A DNA stretch of 43,011 nt, from NCBI GenBank assembly GCA_031289145.1, contig JAITQA010000060.1:1-43011 (forward strand). Reading direction: 5' to 3'. Of this stretch, positions 32,561 through 42,488 are shown piece after piece (within the stretch, counting starts at the first letter, position 1; every line of letters begins with the position of its first letter). This stretch comes from Dysgonamonadaceae bacterium. Lineage in GTDB: Bacteria; Bacteroidota; Bacteroidia; Bacteroidales; Azobacteroidaceae. A program made the position numbers and the translations under genes. The notes beneath the pieces are model-generated. The model did not search any database, was not told the DNA's origin, and saw nothing but the letters and a program-made list of their open reading frames with translations.

Positions 32561-35212
32561 ATGAAAAAATACGCATTGTTAGCTATATTCATCGTATGCA
32601 ATTGCTGTCTTCGTTTTTGTTATGCGCAAACAACCATCATAACGGGTACGATAAAAGACACAAAAGGGGAGCGCGTCTCACATCTTTCAGTGACGTTGAG
32701 GCAGGTATCCGACAGCGCTTTGCTAAGTTATGCCTATAGCAACGATACGGGAAATTATAAATTATCGTATTCGGGCGAGGAAAAAGAATTACTGGTGGTG
32801 GTTTCCGGCTTGGGAATCGCTACCGAAGCAAAAAAAATACAAAACAGCAATCAGGCGGTGGATTTTGTTGTGAAAGAAGCGGTATTTCAATTGAGAGAAG
32901 TAGAAATCAAACCACAGAAAATATATTACAGCAAAGACACGCTCAATTATTTGGTATCGGAATTTATGGATGGCAAAGATTTTGTTATCGGCGATGTGTT
33001 GAAAAAAATGCCGGGTATTGAAGTCTCTAATTCAGGAAAAATCAGTGTCCAGGGAAAGCCGATTAATAAGTTTTATATCGAAAATATGGATTTACTGAAC
33101 GGACGATATGGTATTGCTACGCAAAATATTTCCGCAAAGGATGTTGCTACGGTACAGGTCTTGGAAAACCATCAGCCGATAAAAGCCTTGGATAGCGTTC
33201 GTATCGCCGATCAGGCAGCCATTAACCTGAAACTCAAAGACAGCGCCAAAGGAACATTAAGCATTATGGCGCAGTTGGGAATAGGCGCATCGCCGCTATT
33301 GTGGAACAATGCCTTGACCGGCATGTATTTTGCGAAAGGAAAACAGAACATTACCGCTTATAAAACGAATAATACGGGGAATAATTTAACAAATGAATTG
33401 CGCTCTTTTACAACAAGTTTTGATTTATCTCCGGACAAGGTTACGAATATTCAAATGCCTTCTCCACCGGATATTAGCCGGAACAGGTATTTGTTTAACA
33501 ACTCCAATGCCTTCACAACGAACAATTTATTTACTGTTGGGAAAAACAAGGAATTAAGCCTGAATATTATCTATTACAACGACTACGAAAAAAGGGAAAG
33601 CGAAGCCCGTTCTTCCTATTTTATCACCGGTGATAGTTTGCTGCGGATAAACGAAAATATCCGTTCGTTCACCAACACCAATCGAATAGAAACAGAAATG
33701 CGGTATAACGAAAATGACGAAAACCGGTATGTGAATGATTTGTTGAATCTGGAAGGTTCGTGGGAGAATGGAAAAGGAGTCCTGACCGAATCTGCGATTG
33801 GACAAGATTTATACCGGCCTTCATTGAAGATACAAAATGCGTTTCACTTTATAAAGCGGTCTGGAAGCGCCGGGTTTGAAATTAATTCTCAAACAGGATT
33901 TATATCCACTCCTCAGCGCTTGACGATTACGCCGGGATTGTATGCCGGTTTACTGAACAATGGGGAGGATTATTTTGATTTGCGGCAGGATGCTCGCGCC
34001 AATACATTCGTTTCGAACAACAGTCTTATTTTTCTGTCTCCCCTTGTGCTTGGAAAATTTTTCGTAAATCCGATTGCCGGATTTATGGTGGAAATGGATG
34101 AGCTTCATTCCGACTTGTATCCCCGCGATATTTTGGGAAATCCGTTGGACTTGGTTCCTGACGGTATGAGAAACAAGCTGAACAGAAATCAGTATTCAAG
34201 TCGCATCGGCCTGAATGTAGATTATCGAATAGACCGATTCAAGTTTAGTGCACTGCTACCGCTGAATTATCGTATTTACAGCTTGAAAAACAGGATTGAT
34301 GCAAACAATAGCGAAAATCTCAATAAATTTTCCTTTGAACCTGCATTGAAGATACAATACATTCCTTCGCAAAAGGTGGATATTAACGCAAATCTGTCTT
34401 TTTACAACCGAATGAATGGCATTCAAGAACTATACAGCGGTTATTTATTGCAGACATACCGGAACCTGAATCGGTACGATAGCCGGTTTGCCGCTTCTGA
34501 AGGCAGTAATTATTCTTTGGATATAAAGTACAAAGATATTCTCAAAATGCTTTTTGTAAATGCAAACATTGCCTACAATCGGGCTGAAAACAGCGTCACC
34601 TACATCCAAACTTTTGAAGAAAATTTATTGCTTACGTCTTATGTAAAACAACCGAATGAAACAAATACCACCATCGCAACCGGTAAAATCAGCAAAGGCT
34701 TGGATTGGATGCAGTTTACTTCTGATTTTGGTTTGACTTATCTTACAAGTACTTCCCAACAAATCCGGCAGAATCAATTGGTGGACTCAAAAATTGAGCA
34801 AACGGGAATTTCGTGCCGCTTGAGCGCTGTTCCGGTCTCGTTTATTATCCTGACGTATTCAGGTGAATGGCAGCAAAGCCGGTCGGAAATTGAATTACAA
34901 AAATCGTTTCCGGTAATCCATTCCTTGACCAATACGCTCACGCTTGATTTTACTTTGTTCAAAAAAATCCGGATGGGTTCACAATTGGAACATTATTACA
35001 ATAATGCGGTACAAGGCGATAAACAGTTGTATTTTGCCGATTTGAGCCTGCATTATGTATGGAAACAAGCGAATTTTGAATTGGCCTGCAACAACCTGTT
35101 TAATACGAAATATTATACCAGAGCGTATTATAGCGATTTGAATACATATCGCTACAACTACGTAATTCGTCCTTCCAGCGTGTTATTCAAAGTAAAATTC
35201 AAACTGAAATAA
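32561..35212 (+). CDS. TonB-dependent-type outer-membrane beta-barrel protein
   Basis: The product of about 883 residues starts with a signal peptide (MKKYALLAIFIVCNCCLRFCYA), followed by a carboxypeptidase-regulatory-like domain (TGTIKDTKGERVSHLSVTLR and NDTGNYKLSYSG), a plug-like domain (VLKKMPGIEVSNSGKISVQG, then NKFYIENMDLLNGRYGI) and a long barrel ending in YVIRPSSVLFKVKFKLK. This is the carboxypeptidase-regulatory plus outer-membrane barrel family related to SusC/TonB receptors; no TonB box is evident. It may import or export a ligand, perhaps the upstream peptide. The ATG at 32561 is chosen over an in-frame ATG at 32381, since the signal peptide begins there and the 60 upstream codons include a GC-rich repeat. 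It is the last gene of the peptide-GLPGLI cluster. Confidence 0.88.
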   Translation: MKKYALLAIFIVCNCCLRFCYAQTTIITGTIKDTKGERVSHLSVTLRQVSDSALLSYAYSNDTGNYKLSYSGEEKELLVVVSGLGIATEAKKIQNSNQAVDFVVKEAVFQLREVEIKPQKIYYSKDTLNYLVSEFMDGKDFVIGDVLKKMPGIEVSNSGKISVQGKPINKFYIENMDLLNGRYGIATQNISAKDVATVQVLENHQPIKALDSVRIADQAAINLKLKDSAKGTLSIMAQLGIGASPLLWNNALTGMYFAKGKQNITAYKTNNTGNNLTNELRSFTTSFDLSPDKVTNIQMPSPPDISRNRYLFNNSNAFTTNNLFTVGKNKELSLNIIYYNDYEKRESEARSSYFITGDSLLRINENIRSFTNTNRIETEMRYNENDENRYVNDLLNLEGSWENGKGVLTESAIGQDLYRPSLKIQNAFHFIKRSGSAGFEINSQTGFISTPQRLTITPGLYAGLLNNGEDYFDLRQDARANTFVSNNSLIFLSPLVLGKFFVNPIAGFMVEMDELHSDLYPRDILGNPLDLVPDGMRNKLNRNQYSSRIGLNVDYRIDRFKFSALLPLNYRIYSLKNRIDANNSENLNKFSFEPALKIQYIPSQKVDINANLSFYNRMNGIQELYSGYLLQTYRNLNRYDSRFAASEGSNYSLDIKYKDILKMLFVNANIAYNRAENSVTYIQTFEENLLLTSYVKQPNETNTTIATGKISKGLDWMQFTSDFGLTYLTSTSQQIRQNQLVDSKIEQTGISCRLSAVPVSFIILTYSGEWQQSRSEIELQKSFPVIHSLTNTLTLDFTLFKKIRMGSQLEHYYNNAVQGDKQLYFADLSLHYVWKQANFELACNNLFNTKYYTRAYYSDLNTYRYNYVIRPSSVLFKVKFKLK

Positions 35213-35255
35213 CAGAAAAAATCACAGACATGATTACTATGTAAACAAAAAATAG

Positions 35256-35263
35256 TAATTTTG
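35256..35263 (+). promoter_or_regulatory. Putative -7 element of the Lnb-like operon
   Basis: TAATTTTG matches TAnnTTTG, 31 bases upstream of the GTG start at 35295. No exact TTTG is present at -33. Confidence 0.45.
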
Positions 35264-35294
35264 CACAAAATAATCGTTAAGAAAACAAACACAG

Positions 35295-36470
35295 GTGAAA
35301 CGCATCCTTTTTTTTCTCGTTTTGATACTCTCTTTCCCGCTTGTAAAATCCCAGAATTACGATAATCTCCGGGTGAGTTTGCTGACTGTCGAGCCGCGCG
35401 ACAATGAGGTCTACACGATTTTCGGACACACGGCGCTCCGTTTATCCGACCCTGTTCAAAACATTGACATCGTATTTAACTGGGGTACTTTCGACACGCA
35501 AATACCGAACTTCATCCTCCGTTATGTAAAAGGTGAAACTGACTATTTCTTAAGTACGCTCTCTTTCGAATCGTTTACTGCCACGTATTTGATGTATAAA
35601 AACGCTACGGTTATCGAACAGGAACTGTATTTTACGGACAATCAAAAAGAAAATCTGATAAAAACCTTGGGAATCAATTTGCAACCTGAAAATAGCGAAT
35701 ATCGCTACGATTTTGTCTTCGATAATTGCACAACCCGTCCACGGGATATTTTTGAAAAAATCTGCGATGGCAATTTGGTTTATCCCAAGCTTCCGGAACC
35801 GCTTACCTTCCGAAAACTGATTCACAGCTGCACAAATCCTTATCCATGGTTGGAATTTGGCATTGATTGCGTAATCGGCAACGGCGCCGACTCCCTCATC
35901 TCATACCGTTCCACCCTGTTTCTGCCTGAAAAGCTGATGGAGGCCATGAACAATTCCGTTGTCGTATACCCGGATGGAAGTTCAAATACACTTGTCCTGT
36001 CTTCCGGAGTTGTTGTCCGACCGCAAGACGAATCGCAGGCGAAGTCTTTCGGATACGCCATCAGTCCTGTTTTTGCAGGGACAGGCTTATTGCTGTTGTT
36101 TCTTGTATTGATAATCGTCGGCTATTTCAAAAAGCGGCGTTTCAGATTGCTTTTTGCACTGCTGTTTCTCATTGCCGGAACAGGCGGAAGCATTGTCGCT
36201 ACCCTCTGTTTTTTCTCTCTTCATCCCTGTACATGGCCTAATTGGAATATCCTCTGGCTGCATCCCCTGCATTTTATCGGGTGTGTTGGTTTTTCTTTTG
36301 GAAAATCTTACCGGCTATTTACTTGGTATCATGCCATAAATTTCGTACTTTTGTCGGGCTTTATGTTGGGATGGTATTGGATTCCGCAGGAATTGAACCC
36401 GGCGGTGGTTCCATACATCCTCAGTTTGTGGATGATTTCCGGATATGAAAGTTTTAAAAAACATGAATAA
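35295..36470 (+). CDS. DUF4105/Lnb-type membrane protein (putative lipoprotein N-acyltransferase)
   Basis: The 391-residue protein starts with GTG and a signal peptide (MKRILFFLVLILSFPLVKSQ). The periplasmic domain (to about residue 245) carries the GH motif in YTIFGHTALRLSDP and a Cys motif in YDFVFDNCTTRPRDIFEKI; these look like the His and Cys of a thiol acyltransferase site. Five TM segments follow (for example LLLLFLVLIIVGYF and FVLLSGFMLGWYWI). This matches DUF4105, which in Bacteroides has recently been connected with lipoprotein N-acylation (Lnb), a job that lacks an Lnt in this phylum. That link is from recall, not a search. The gene overlaps the next one by 8 bases. Confidence 0.82.
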   Translation: MKRILFFLVLILSFPLVKSQNYDNLRVSLLTVEPRDNEVYTIFGHTALRLSDPVQNIDIVFNWGTFDTQIPNFILRYVKGETDYFLSTLSFESFTATYLMYKNATVIEQELYFTDNQKENLIKTLGINLQPENSEYRYDFVFDNCTTRPRDIFEKICDGNLVYPKLPEPLTFRKLIHSCTNPYPWLEFGIDCVIGNGADSLISYRSTLFLPEKLMEAMNNSVVVYPDGSSNTLVLSSGVVVRPQDESQAKSFGYAISPVFAGTGLLLLFLVLIIVGYFKKRRFRLLFALLFLIAGTGGSIVATLCFFSLHPCTWPNWNILWLHPLHFIGCVGFSFGKSYRLFTWYHAINFVLLSGFMLGWYWIPQELNPAVVPYILSLWMISGYESFKKHE

Positions 36471-38034
36471 ATTACTGACTTCACTGCTGGCTGTTCTGAC
36501 GGCAACGGGGATTCACGCGCAACAAAACGCCGAATCGCCTAAGTTGGTAATCAGCATTGTCATAGACCAGTTGCGGGGAGATTATTTGCAGTATTTCAGT
36601 CCAACCTTCGGGGAAAAAGGTTTCAAACGCCTGATGAACGAAGGATTGGTTTACCATCGGGTCGACTTTGGGTTTCCCAACCTGAGCCGGGCGGCATCCG
36701 TTGCGTCCATACATACCGGCACTTACCCGTATTATCATGGTATCACGGCAGACAAAAAATATGATTTTGAATCGAAACGGGAAGTATCTATCGTATTTGA
36801 CAATAGTTACTTAGGTAATTATACTTCCGACAGGTTTTCGCCCCTGTCGCTTTTAAGTTCTACCGTCAGCGATGAACTCAAGATTGCTACAGCCGGAAAA
36901 TCAGAAGTTTATACCATAGCGCCCAACGCGGATGAAGCCATTTTATCGGCCGGCAGATACGCCGATGCCGCTTTCTGGTTAGACGATTACAACGGAAAAT
37001 GGGCTACTACAACCTATTACAAAAATATCCCCTGGTATGTAGACCGCTACAATACCGGACAAGCCATCGGCAATAATCCCGAAAGAATATGGATGCCCAC
37101 CCTGTCTGAATTCAACGGATTTCCCTATACCAAAAGTACAATGCCTTTCAAATATACTTTTTCCAAATCGGATAAAGATAAATTCTTGAAAATCAAACAG
37201 TCTCCCTTTATCAATACGGAGATTACCAATCTGGCAGCTGTTTTTTTTGAATATGCGGAATTCAGTAAAAAAGTTTATCCCGCCTTTTTGTCCGTCAATT
37301 ATTACGCCGGAGACTATCAATCAGGCACACAAACGGATGCGTTCGGGTGGGAAATACAGGATACCTACCTCCGCCTTGACAAGGAAATCGAACGCCTTTT
37401 AGATTTGGCGGAAAAAAATGTAGGCCTCAAAAATGTTTTGATAGTACTCACGTCTACAGGATATTATGCGTTACGGACAAAATTGCCTGAAGGATTCGCT
37501 CCTGCCGGAGAATTTTATCCTAACCGTTGTACCGCCCTGTTAAACATGTACCTGATGGCCATTTACGGCTCAGGCAACTGGGTGCAGGGGTATTACAACG
37601 AACAAATCTACCTGAACAAAAAATTGATTGAAAATGAAAAGGTCAACCTGAATGAAATATTGCAGCAATCAGCCGGGTTTATTGCGCAGTTCAGTGGCGT
37701 GCAAGATGTAACGACCATCGCTCAATTGTATGTGGACGATGCCGGTAAAGCGGTTGGTTTTCGCCGGGGAATGAATAAAAAAATCAGCGGCGACCTGTTT
37801 ATCGAACTTCAGCCGGGTTGGGTGATTGTCAATGAAAATCAAGCTGAACAAGCGCGTTTTTCTCGTGAAAACGCTTCCCTCACACCCTTGTTTATTTTCG
37901 GTGGATCTACCCGGAAAGAACATGTCTACCGTGCCATAAAAGCAAGTGAAATAGCTTCTACCCTGTCTTTTATCCTGCGCATCAGGCCGCCAAACGCTTG
38001 TAAAGAAGCGCCTTTGCAGGAGTTTTTTAAATAA
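36463..38034 (+). CDS. Alkaline-phosphatase-superfamily protein, apparently inactive
   Basis: The product of about 523 residues has a signal peptide (MNKLLTSLLAVLTATGIHAQ) and the overall fold pattern of PafA-like phosphatases: IVIDQLRGDYLQYF, SIHTGTYPYYHGI, DTYLRLDKEIERLLDL and a C-terminal IASTLSFILRI. The first metal-binding Asp (IDQ) is kept. The nucleophile region reads NLSRAASVAS, where active relatives have a Thr in TGPGHAS; the DY-GH motif reads GDYQSG; the ADHG motif reads TSTGY; and the late His is absent. Hydrolase activity is therefore unlikely. A structural or binding role is inferred. The ATG at 36463 overlaps the Lnb stop by 8 bases; an ATG at 36445 is in frame too. secA follows 60 bp downstream. 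Confidence 0.85.
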   Translation: MNKLLTSLLAVLTATGIHAQQNAESPKLVISIVIDQLRGDYLQYFSPTFGEKGFKRLMNEGLVYHRVDFGFPNLSRAASVASIHTGTYPYYHGITADKKYDFESKREVSIVFDNSYLGNYTSDRFSPLSLLSSTVSDELKIATAGKSEVYTIAPNADEAILSAGRYADAAFWLDDYNGKWATTTYYKNIPWYVDRYNTGQAIGNNPERIWMPTLSEFNGFPYTKSTMPFKYTFSKSDKDKFLKIKQSPFINTEITNLAAVFFEYAEFSKKVYPAFLSVNYYAGDYQSGTQTDAFGWEIQDTYLRLDKEIERLLDLAEKNVGLKNVLIVLTSTGYYALRTKLPEGFAPAGEFYPNRCTALLNMYLMAIYGSGNWVQGYYNEQIYLNKKLIENEKVNLNEILQQSAGFIAQFSGVQDVTTIAQLYVDDAGKAVGFRRGMNKKISGDLFIELQPGWVIVNENQAEQARFSRENASLTPLFIFGGSTRKEHVYRAIKASEIASTLSFILRIRPPNACKEAPLQEFFK

Positions 38035-38094
38035 GCGTGATTTAATGATTAATGTTTAGTGATTAGTGAATAATAAAAATAAATAATTATAAAT

Positions 38095-41000
38095 ATGGGT
38101 TTTAACGAAGTTTTATCCAAATTGTTTGGGAATAAATCCCAACGCGACTTACGGGAAATAGATCCTTATGTAAAAAGGATTGAGGCTGTTTATCCGGAAA
38201 TTGAGAAACTTTCGAATGATGCCTTACGCGATCATACGGAAGCCATTAAACAAAGACTTGAAGATGAAGTTAGTATAGAAAAAGTCAAAATTGCCGAACT
38301 GAAAGCGAGCATAGACGATCTTGCATTGGAAGACCGGGAAAAAGTTTGGGCTGAAATCGACAAATTTGAAAAAGAAATTCTTGATAAACAGGAAAAAGTG
38401 TTGGAAGATGCACTTCCGGAAGTTTTTTCCATTATGAAAGATACTGCCCGTCGGCTTACACAAAACGAACAGGTTATTGTGACGGCCAATGATTTTGATA
38501 GACAATTGGCTGTTTCCCACGATTTCGTAAGCATAGACGGAGATAAAGCCATCTACTTAAACCATTGGACAGCAGGAGGTACTGAAATAACCTGGGACAT
38601 GATACACTACAATGTCCAGCTATTCGGCGGCGTAGTGCTGCACAAGGGGAAAATTGCCGAAATGGCGACCGGCGAAGGTAAAACCTTGGTGGCGACGCTT
38701 CCAGTTTTTCTGAATGCATTGACACACAACGGAGTACATGTAGTAACCGTGAATGACTACCTCTCCAAGCGCGACTCGGAATGGATGGGTCCCTTGTATA
38801 TGTTCCACGGATTGTCGGTCGATTGCATCGACAAACACCAACCCAACTCCGATGCTCGCCGCAAAGCCTACGAAGCCGATATTACTTTCGGTACCAATAA
38901 TGAATTCGGATTCGACTACCTGCGCGATAACATGGCCATCAGCCCCAAGGATTTGGTGCAACGGAAACACAATTATGCCATCGTCGATGAGGTTGACTCG
39001 GTTTTAATTGACGACGCCCGTACACCTTTGATTATTTCAGGGCCTGTTCCGAAAGGCGAAGAACAACTGTTCGAAGAATACCGTTCCCGCGTAGAGCAAG
39101 TGGTAAGTGTCCAAAAAAGTCTGACTACCAAACTGCTGGCCGATGCCAAGCGAATGATAAATTCGGCCAATCAGAAAGAAAACGAAGAAGGCGTCGTGCT
39201 TTTGTTCCGTTCTTACAAGGGAATGCCCAAAAACAAAGCGCTGATTAAATTCCTGAGCGAGCCGGGCGTTAAAGCAGCCATGCTGAAAACGGAAGAGTTT
39301 TATATGCAACAGCAAAACAGGGAAATGCATATTATTACCGATCCTTTGTTTTTCGTGATTGATGAAAAAAACAATACGATTGAACTAACGGAAAAAGGCA
39401 TCGACTTATTGACAGGTAATTCCGATGACCCGCAATTCTTCGTTTTACCCGACATAGGAAGTCTGATGGCGGTAATCGAAAATGAAACGATCTCCGACGA
39501 GGAAAAACAAGTCAAAAAGGACGAATTGATGCAGAATTATGCGGTAAAATCGGAGCGTGTCCATACCGTCAATCAATTGCTGAAAGCCTACTGCCTGTTC
39601 GAAAAGGACGATGAATACGTGGTTATCGACAACAAAGTGAAGATTGTAGATGAACAAACCGGCCGTATCATGGAAGGCCGCCGTTATTCCGATGGTCTGC
39701 ACCAAGCTATCGAAGCCAAGGAAAGGGTTACGGTAGAAGCTGCTACGCAGACTTTTGCAACGATTACCCTGCAAAACTATTTCCGCATGTACCGCAAATT
39801 AGCAGGGATGACCGGTACGGCAGAAACGGAAGCCGGAGAATTTTGGGATATTTACAAATTAGACGTTGTGGTTATCCCCACCAACCGTCCCATTGACCGG
39901 AACGATATGAACGACCGGATATACAAGACGGCCAGGGAAAAGTATGCCGCAGTCATTGAAGAAATTGTGAATTTGAAAGATGCAGGACGCCCGGTGCTGG
40001 TCGGTACGACTTCGGTTGAAATATCGGAATTACTCAGTCGTATGCTCTCTATGCGGAAAATTCCTCACAACGTGTTGAATGCCAAGTTGCACCAGAGAGA
40101 AGCGGACATTGTAGCCCAAGCCGGTCAGACCGGGACGGTTACAATTGCTACCAACATGGCCGGCCGTGGTACGGATATCAAACTTTCACAGGACGTCCGC
40201 AAAGCCGGAGGTTTGGCGATTATCGGTACGGAAAGGCATGACTCACGCCGCGTCGACCGTCAGTTGCGCGGTCGTTCCGGCCGTCAGGGAGACCCCGGTT
40301 CATCGGTCTTCTTTATCTCATTGGAGGATGACTTGATGCGTCTTTTTGCTACGGAACGCATTGCCGGAATGATGGACAAGATGGGATTTAAAGAAGGTGA
40401 GGTATTGGAACACAACATGTTGAATAAATCTGTTGAACGCGCCCAAAAGAAAGTCGAAGAAAACAACTTCGGGATTCGTAAGCGTTTGCTGGAATACGAC
40501 GATGTGATGAATTCCCAGCGCGAAGTCGTTTATACCCGTCGCCGCCACGCCTTAATGGGTGAACGTATCGGATTGGACGTAGTAAACATGCTTTACGATA
40601 CGGCCAATGCAATTTGCGAACAGTTTCTGGAAGCTAACGACTATGAGGGCATGAAGTTTGAACTTCTCAAAACCATGGCAGTGGATGTTCCGTTCTCTGA
40701 AGATGATTTCAAGGGAATGAAAGCGGATGATATGACCGAGAAAGTATTCAATGCCGCTTTAGACAGCTTCAAACGCAAGACGGAACGGATGGCCCAAATA
40801 GCGCATCCGATTATTAAAAAGGTTTATGAAGAACAGGGCGAACGTTACGAAAACATTGTCGTTCCGATCACCGACGGCAAACGGGTTTACAATGTCACCT
40901 GCAATCTCAAGGAGGCTTATAATACCGAATCTAAGGATATTATCAAATCGTTCGAGAAATCTATCCTCCTACATTCGATTGATGAATCGTGGAAAGAGCA

Positions 41001-41403
41001 TCTCCGGGAAATGGATGATTTGCGTCATTCGGTACAAAATGCCAGCTACGAAAACAAAGATCCGTTGCTGATATATAAATTAGAATCGTTCGATTTGTTC
41101 AAAAAAATGGTGGATGACATGAACCGGAAATCCGTTTCTATCCTGATGCGTGGGCAAATCCCCATGCGGGAACCGGAACAGGTCCGTCAGGCAACACCTG
41201 AACGCAAAACGGATTTCAGCAAATACCGCACGCAAAAAGATGAAATCGCAGAGAGTCGCCGGATTCAAAGCCAAGTTGCCTCCCGTGATACCCGCGAACA
41301 ACGGATAACAGCACCTATCCGCACCGAGAAAACCGTGGGAAGAAATGACCCTTGCCCTTGCGGAAGCGGGAAAAAATACAAAAACTGTTGCGGAAGTAAT
41401 TGA
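38095..41403 (+). CDS. secA: Preprotein translocase subunit SecA
   Basis: The 1102-residue ATPase drives proteins through SecYEG at the inner membrane. Motifs: Walker A region [29 protein letters not shown], the DEAD-type [20 protein letters not shown], the signature [12 protein letters not shown], and [15 protein letters not shown]. The C-terminus carries the zinc SEC-C motif [13 protein letters not shown] that binds SecB or lipids. The extra length compared with E. coli SecA is normal for Bacteroidetes, where a long insert lies in the preprotein-binding region. It follows the Lnb and AP-like genes and ends at a strong terminator. Confidence 0.98.
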   Translation: MGFNEVLSKLFGNKSQRDLREIDPYVKRIEAVYPEIEKLSNDALRDHTEAIKQRLEDEVSIEKVKIAELKASIDDLALEDREKVWAEIDKFEKEILDKQEKVLEDALPEVFSIMKDTARRLTQNEQVIVTANDFDRQLAVSHDFVSIDGDKAIYLNHWTAGGTEITWDMIHYNVQLFGGVVLHKGKIAEMATGEGKTLVATLPVFLNALTHNGVHVVTVNDYLSKRDSEWMGPLYMFHGLSVDCIDKHQPNSDARRKAYEADITFGTNNEFGFDYLRDNMAISPKDLVQRKHNYAIVDEVDSVLIDDARTPLIISGPVPKGEEQLFEEYRSRVEQVVSVQKSLTTKLLADAKRMINSANQKENEEGVVLLFRSYKGMPKNKALIKFLSEPGVKAAMLKTEEFYMQQQNREMHIITDPLFFVIDEKNNTIELTEKGIDLLTGNSDDPQFFVLPDIGSLMAVIENETISDEEKQVKKDELMQNYAVKSERVHTVNQLLKAYCLFEKDDEYVVIDNKVKIVDEQTGRIMEGRRYSDGLHQAIEAKERVTVEAATQTFATITLQNYFRMYRKLAGMTGTAETEAGEFWDIYKLDVVVIPTNRPIDRNDMNDRIYKTAREKYAAVIEEIVNLKDAGRPVLVGTTSVEISELLSRMLSMRKIPHNVLNAKLHQREADIVAQAGQTGTVTIATNMAGRGTDIKLSQDVRKAGGLAIIGTERHDSRRVDRQLRGRSGRQGDPGSSVFFISLEDDLMRLFATERIAGMMDKMGFKEGEVLEHNMLNKSVERAQKKVEENNFGIRKRLLEYDDVMNSQREVVYTRRRHALMGERIGLDVVNMLYDTANAICEQFLEANDYEGMKFELLKTMAVDVPFSEDDFKGMKADDMTEKVFNAALDSFKRKTERMAQIAHPIIKKVYEEQGERYENIVVPITDGKRVYNVTCNLKEAYNTESKDIIKSFEKSILLHSIDESWKEHLREMDDLRHSVQNASYENKDPLLIYKLESFDLFKKMVDDMNRKSVSILMRGQIPMREPEQVRQATPERKTDFSKYRTQKDEIAESRRIQSQVASRDTREQRITAPIRTEKTVGRNDPCPCGSGKKYKNCCGSN

Positions 41404-41406
41404 TAT

Positions 41407-41457
41407 AAAATTGATTAGTGAAGGCTCTATTTAAGAGAGCCTTCACTAATCAATTTT
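41407..41457. terminator. 22-bp perfect stem, bidirectional terminator
   Basis: Bases 41407-41428 and 41436-41457 are perfect reverse complements with a 7-base loop; the arms start with AAAATTGATT and end with AATCAATTTT. T-runs lie on both strands. It serves secA on the plus strand and the YhcH-type gene on the minus strand, whose TAG stop at 41446-41448 lies inside the right arm. Confidence 0.85.
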
Positions 41458-41988
41458 TAATTTCACGACAGCTTTCCTGATCAAAGCGTTTTCCTTTACT
41501 TTTACCGAAGGCCTGTGTGCATCATCCGGAAAGAAAATGAAAAACCGACTGGAATCTGCAAGATAATACTTGTCATAATCCGGTTTCATGAAATAAATAT
41601 CCTTTTCCGCATCATAAAGCGTCGCGTCTTTTGTATCAGCTAAAGGCAACACGCCTATTTTTTCCTCTCCGAAAATAAGATACTGAATATCAATATACTT
41701 GATATGTGCCTCGCATTTGGCGTCTTCTTCGTTCTTGGTGATATATTCGCTGATATTCACGTACAAATCAGCGCCTTCCAGTTCGTAACGTCCCAAAGCC
41801 ATGCCTTGCAAATCCTGACTTGCCAGAAAACGAAAAGATTTTTGCCATCGTTCTTTATTGGCAAAATAATGACGAATAAACACCTCTTTGTCAATTGATT
41901 CATCCGGCGCTACCTGCCAACCTTCTTTCCATTCGCCTTTCTGAAACCAGGCTAAAACTTCCTCTGCTGTTTTTATGAAATCTTCCAT
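41446..41988 (-). CDS. YhcH/YjgK/YiaL family protein (DUF386)
   Basis: The 180-residue cytoplasmic protein has the family motifs CEAHIKYIDIQYLIFGEEKIG and FIFFPDDAHRPSVKV, with conserved Glu and His residues that line a cupin-like metal pocket. Relatives act on sialic acid or other sugar acids (anomerase-type activity in NanQ), but no sialic acid genes are nearby, so the substrate is open. The gene is monocistronic and converges on secA; its last four codons lie within the shared terminator. A TATATTTG promoter element lies 26 bases upstream. Confidence 0.9.
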   Translation of the reverse strand: MEDFIKTAEEVLAWFQKGEWKEGWQVAPDESIDKEVFIRHYFANKERWQKSFRFLASQDLQGMALGRYELEGADLYVNISEYITKNEEDAKCEAHIKYIDIQYLIFGEEKIGVLPLADTKDATLYDAEKDIYFMKPDYDKYYLADSSRFFIFFPDDAHRPSVKVKENALIRKAVVKLKID

Positions 41989-42014
41989 ATTATTTTGTAT
42001 TATTGAATGTGATG

Positions 42015-42022
42015 CAAATATA
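42015..42022 (-). promoter_or_regulatory. -7 element of the YhcH-type gene
   Basis: TATATTTG on the minus strand, 26 bases upstream of the ATG at 41988, matches TAnnTTTG. The -33 element is not clear. Confidence 0.5.
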
Positions 42023-42096
42023 CGAAATTTTATTTTTCAATCTCCTAAAAACAACTTTTTTACGCAAAAGAAAAATATAAATGGGTAACGATTTGG

Positions 42097-42119
42097 AAAC
42101 GAGCGAAGTGCTCTCGTTT
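42097..42119. other. Short hairpin after the coiled-coil gene
   Basis: AAACGAG (42097-42103) and CTCGTTT (42113-42119) form a 7-bp stem with a 9-base loop. It lies about 45 bases after the stop of the coiled-coil gene on the minus strand. No T-run follows, so terminator function is uncertain. Confidence 0.4.
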
Positions 42120-42164
42120 GCTGCGTTTTACCATACCGGTTTGACAAATGACGTTAAATAATAC

Positions 42165-42476
42165 CTATCTTTTGTCCACAATACCCACACGTTCCCACTT
42201 GGCGGGTTCGGTACCCAGTTTTACTTTCTTTTTAATTTCCTGATACTTTGCCCGAACTTCCAACAATTTCCGATTGGCATCTTTGGATATGGGTCTTGCC
42301 TCCTCCAAAAGTTGTTCAAGCGCTTGATTTTGCTTGTTCAGCACACTGTTTTCAGCCTCTAATTCGCTGATTAACACCTCATTTAAACCTGCGTTTTTCA
42401 TGATTTCCACATTGTTACGCAGACCGGAAATTAATATTTCCGCTTTTTTTACTTGTTCACTGATTGTCTTTGACAT
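42165..42476 (-). CDS. Small coiled-coil protein, unknown function
   Basis: The 103-residue product has no signal peptide or TM segment. Residues 1-80 are strongly helical with heptad spacing (ISELEAENSVLNKQNQALEQ, LLEEARPISKDANRKLLEV, RAKYQEIKKKVKLG), so a coiled coil is likely. The C-terminal tail GTEPAKWERVGIVDKR is basic. No family is recognised. It starts 12 bp after the stop of the MFS gene, so both are probably co-transcribed. Codon use and composition do not differ from the neighbours by eye. Confidence 0.75.
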   Translation of the reverse strand: MSKTISEQVKKAEILISGLRNNVEIMKNAGLNEVLISELEAENSVLNKQNQALEQLLEEARPISKDANRKLLEVRAKYQEIKKKVKLGTEPAKWERVGIVDKR

Positions 42477-42488
42477 AATGTTTAATAA

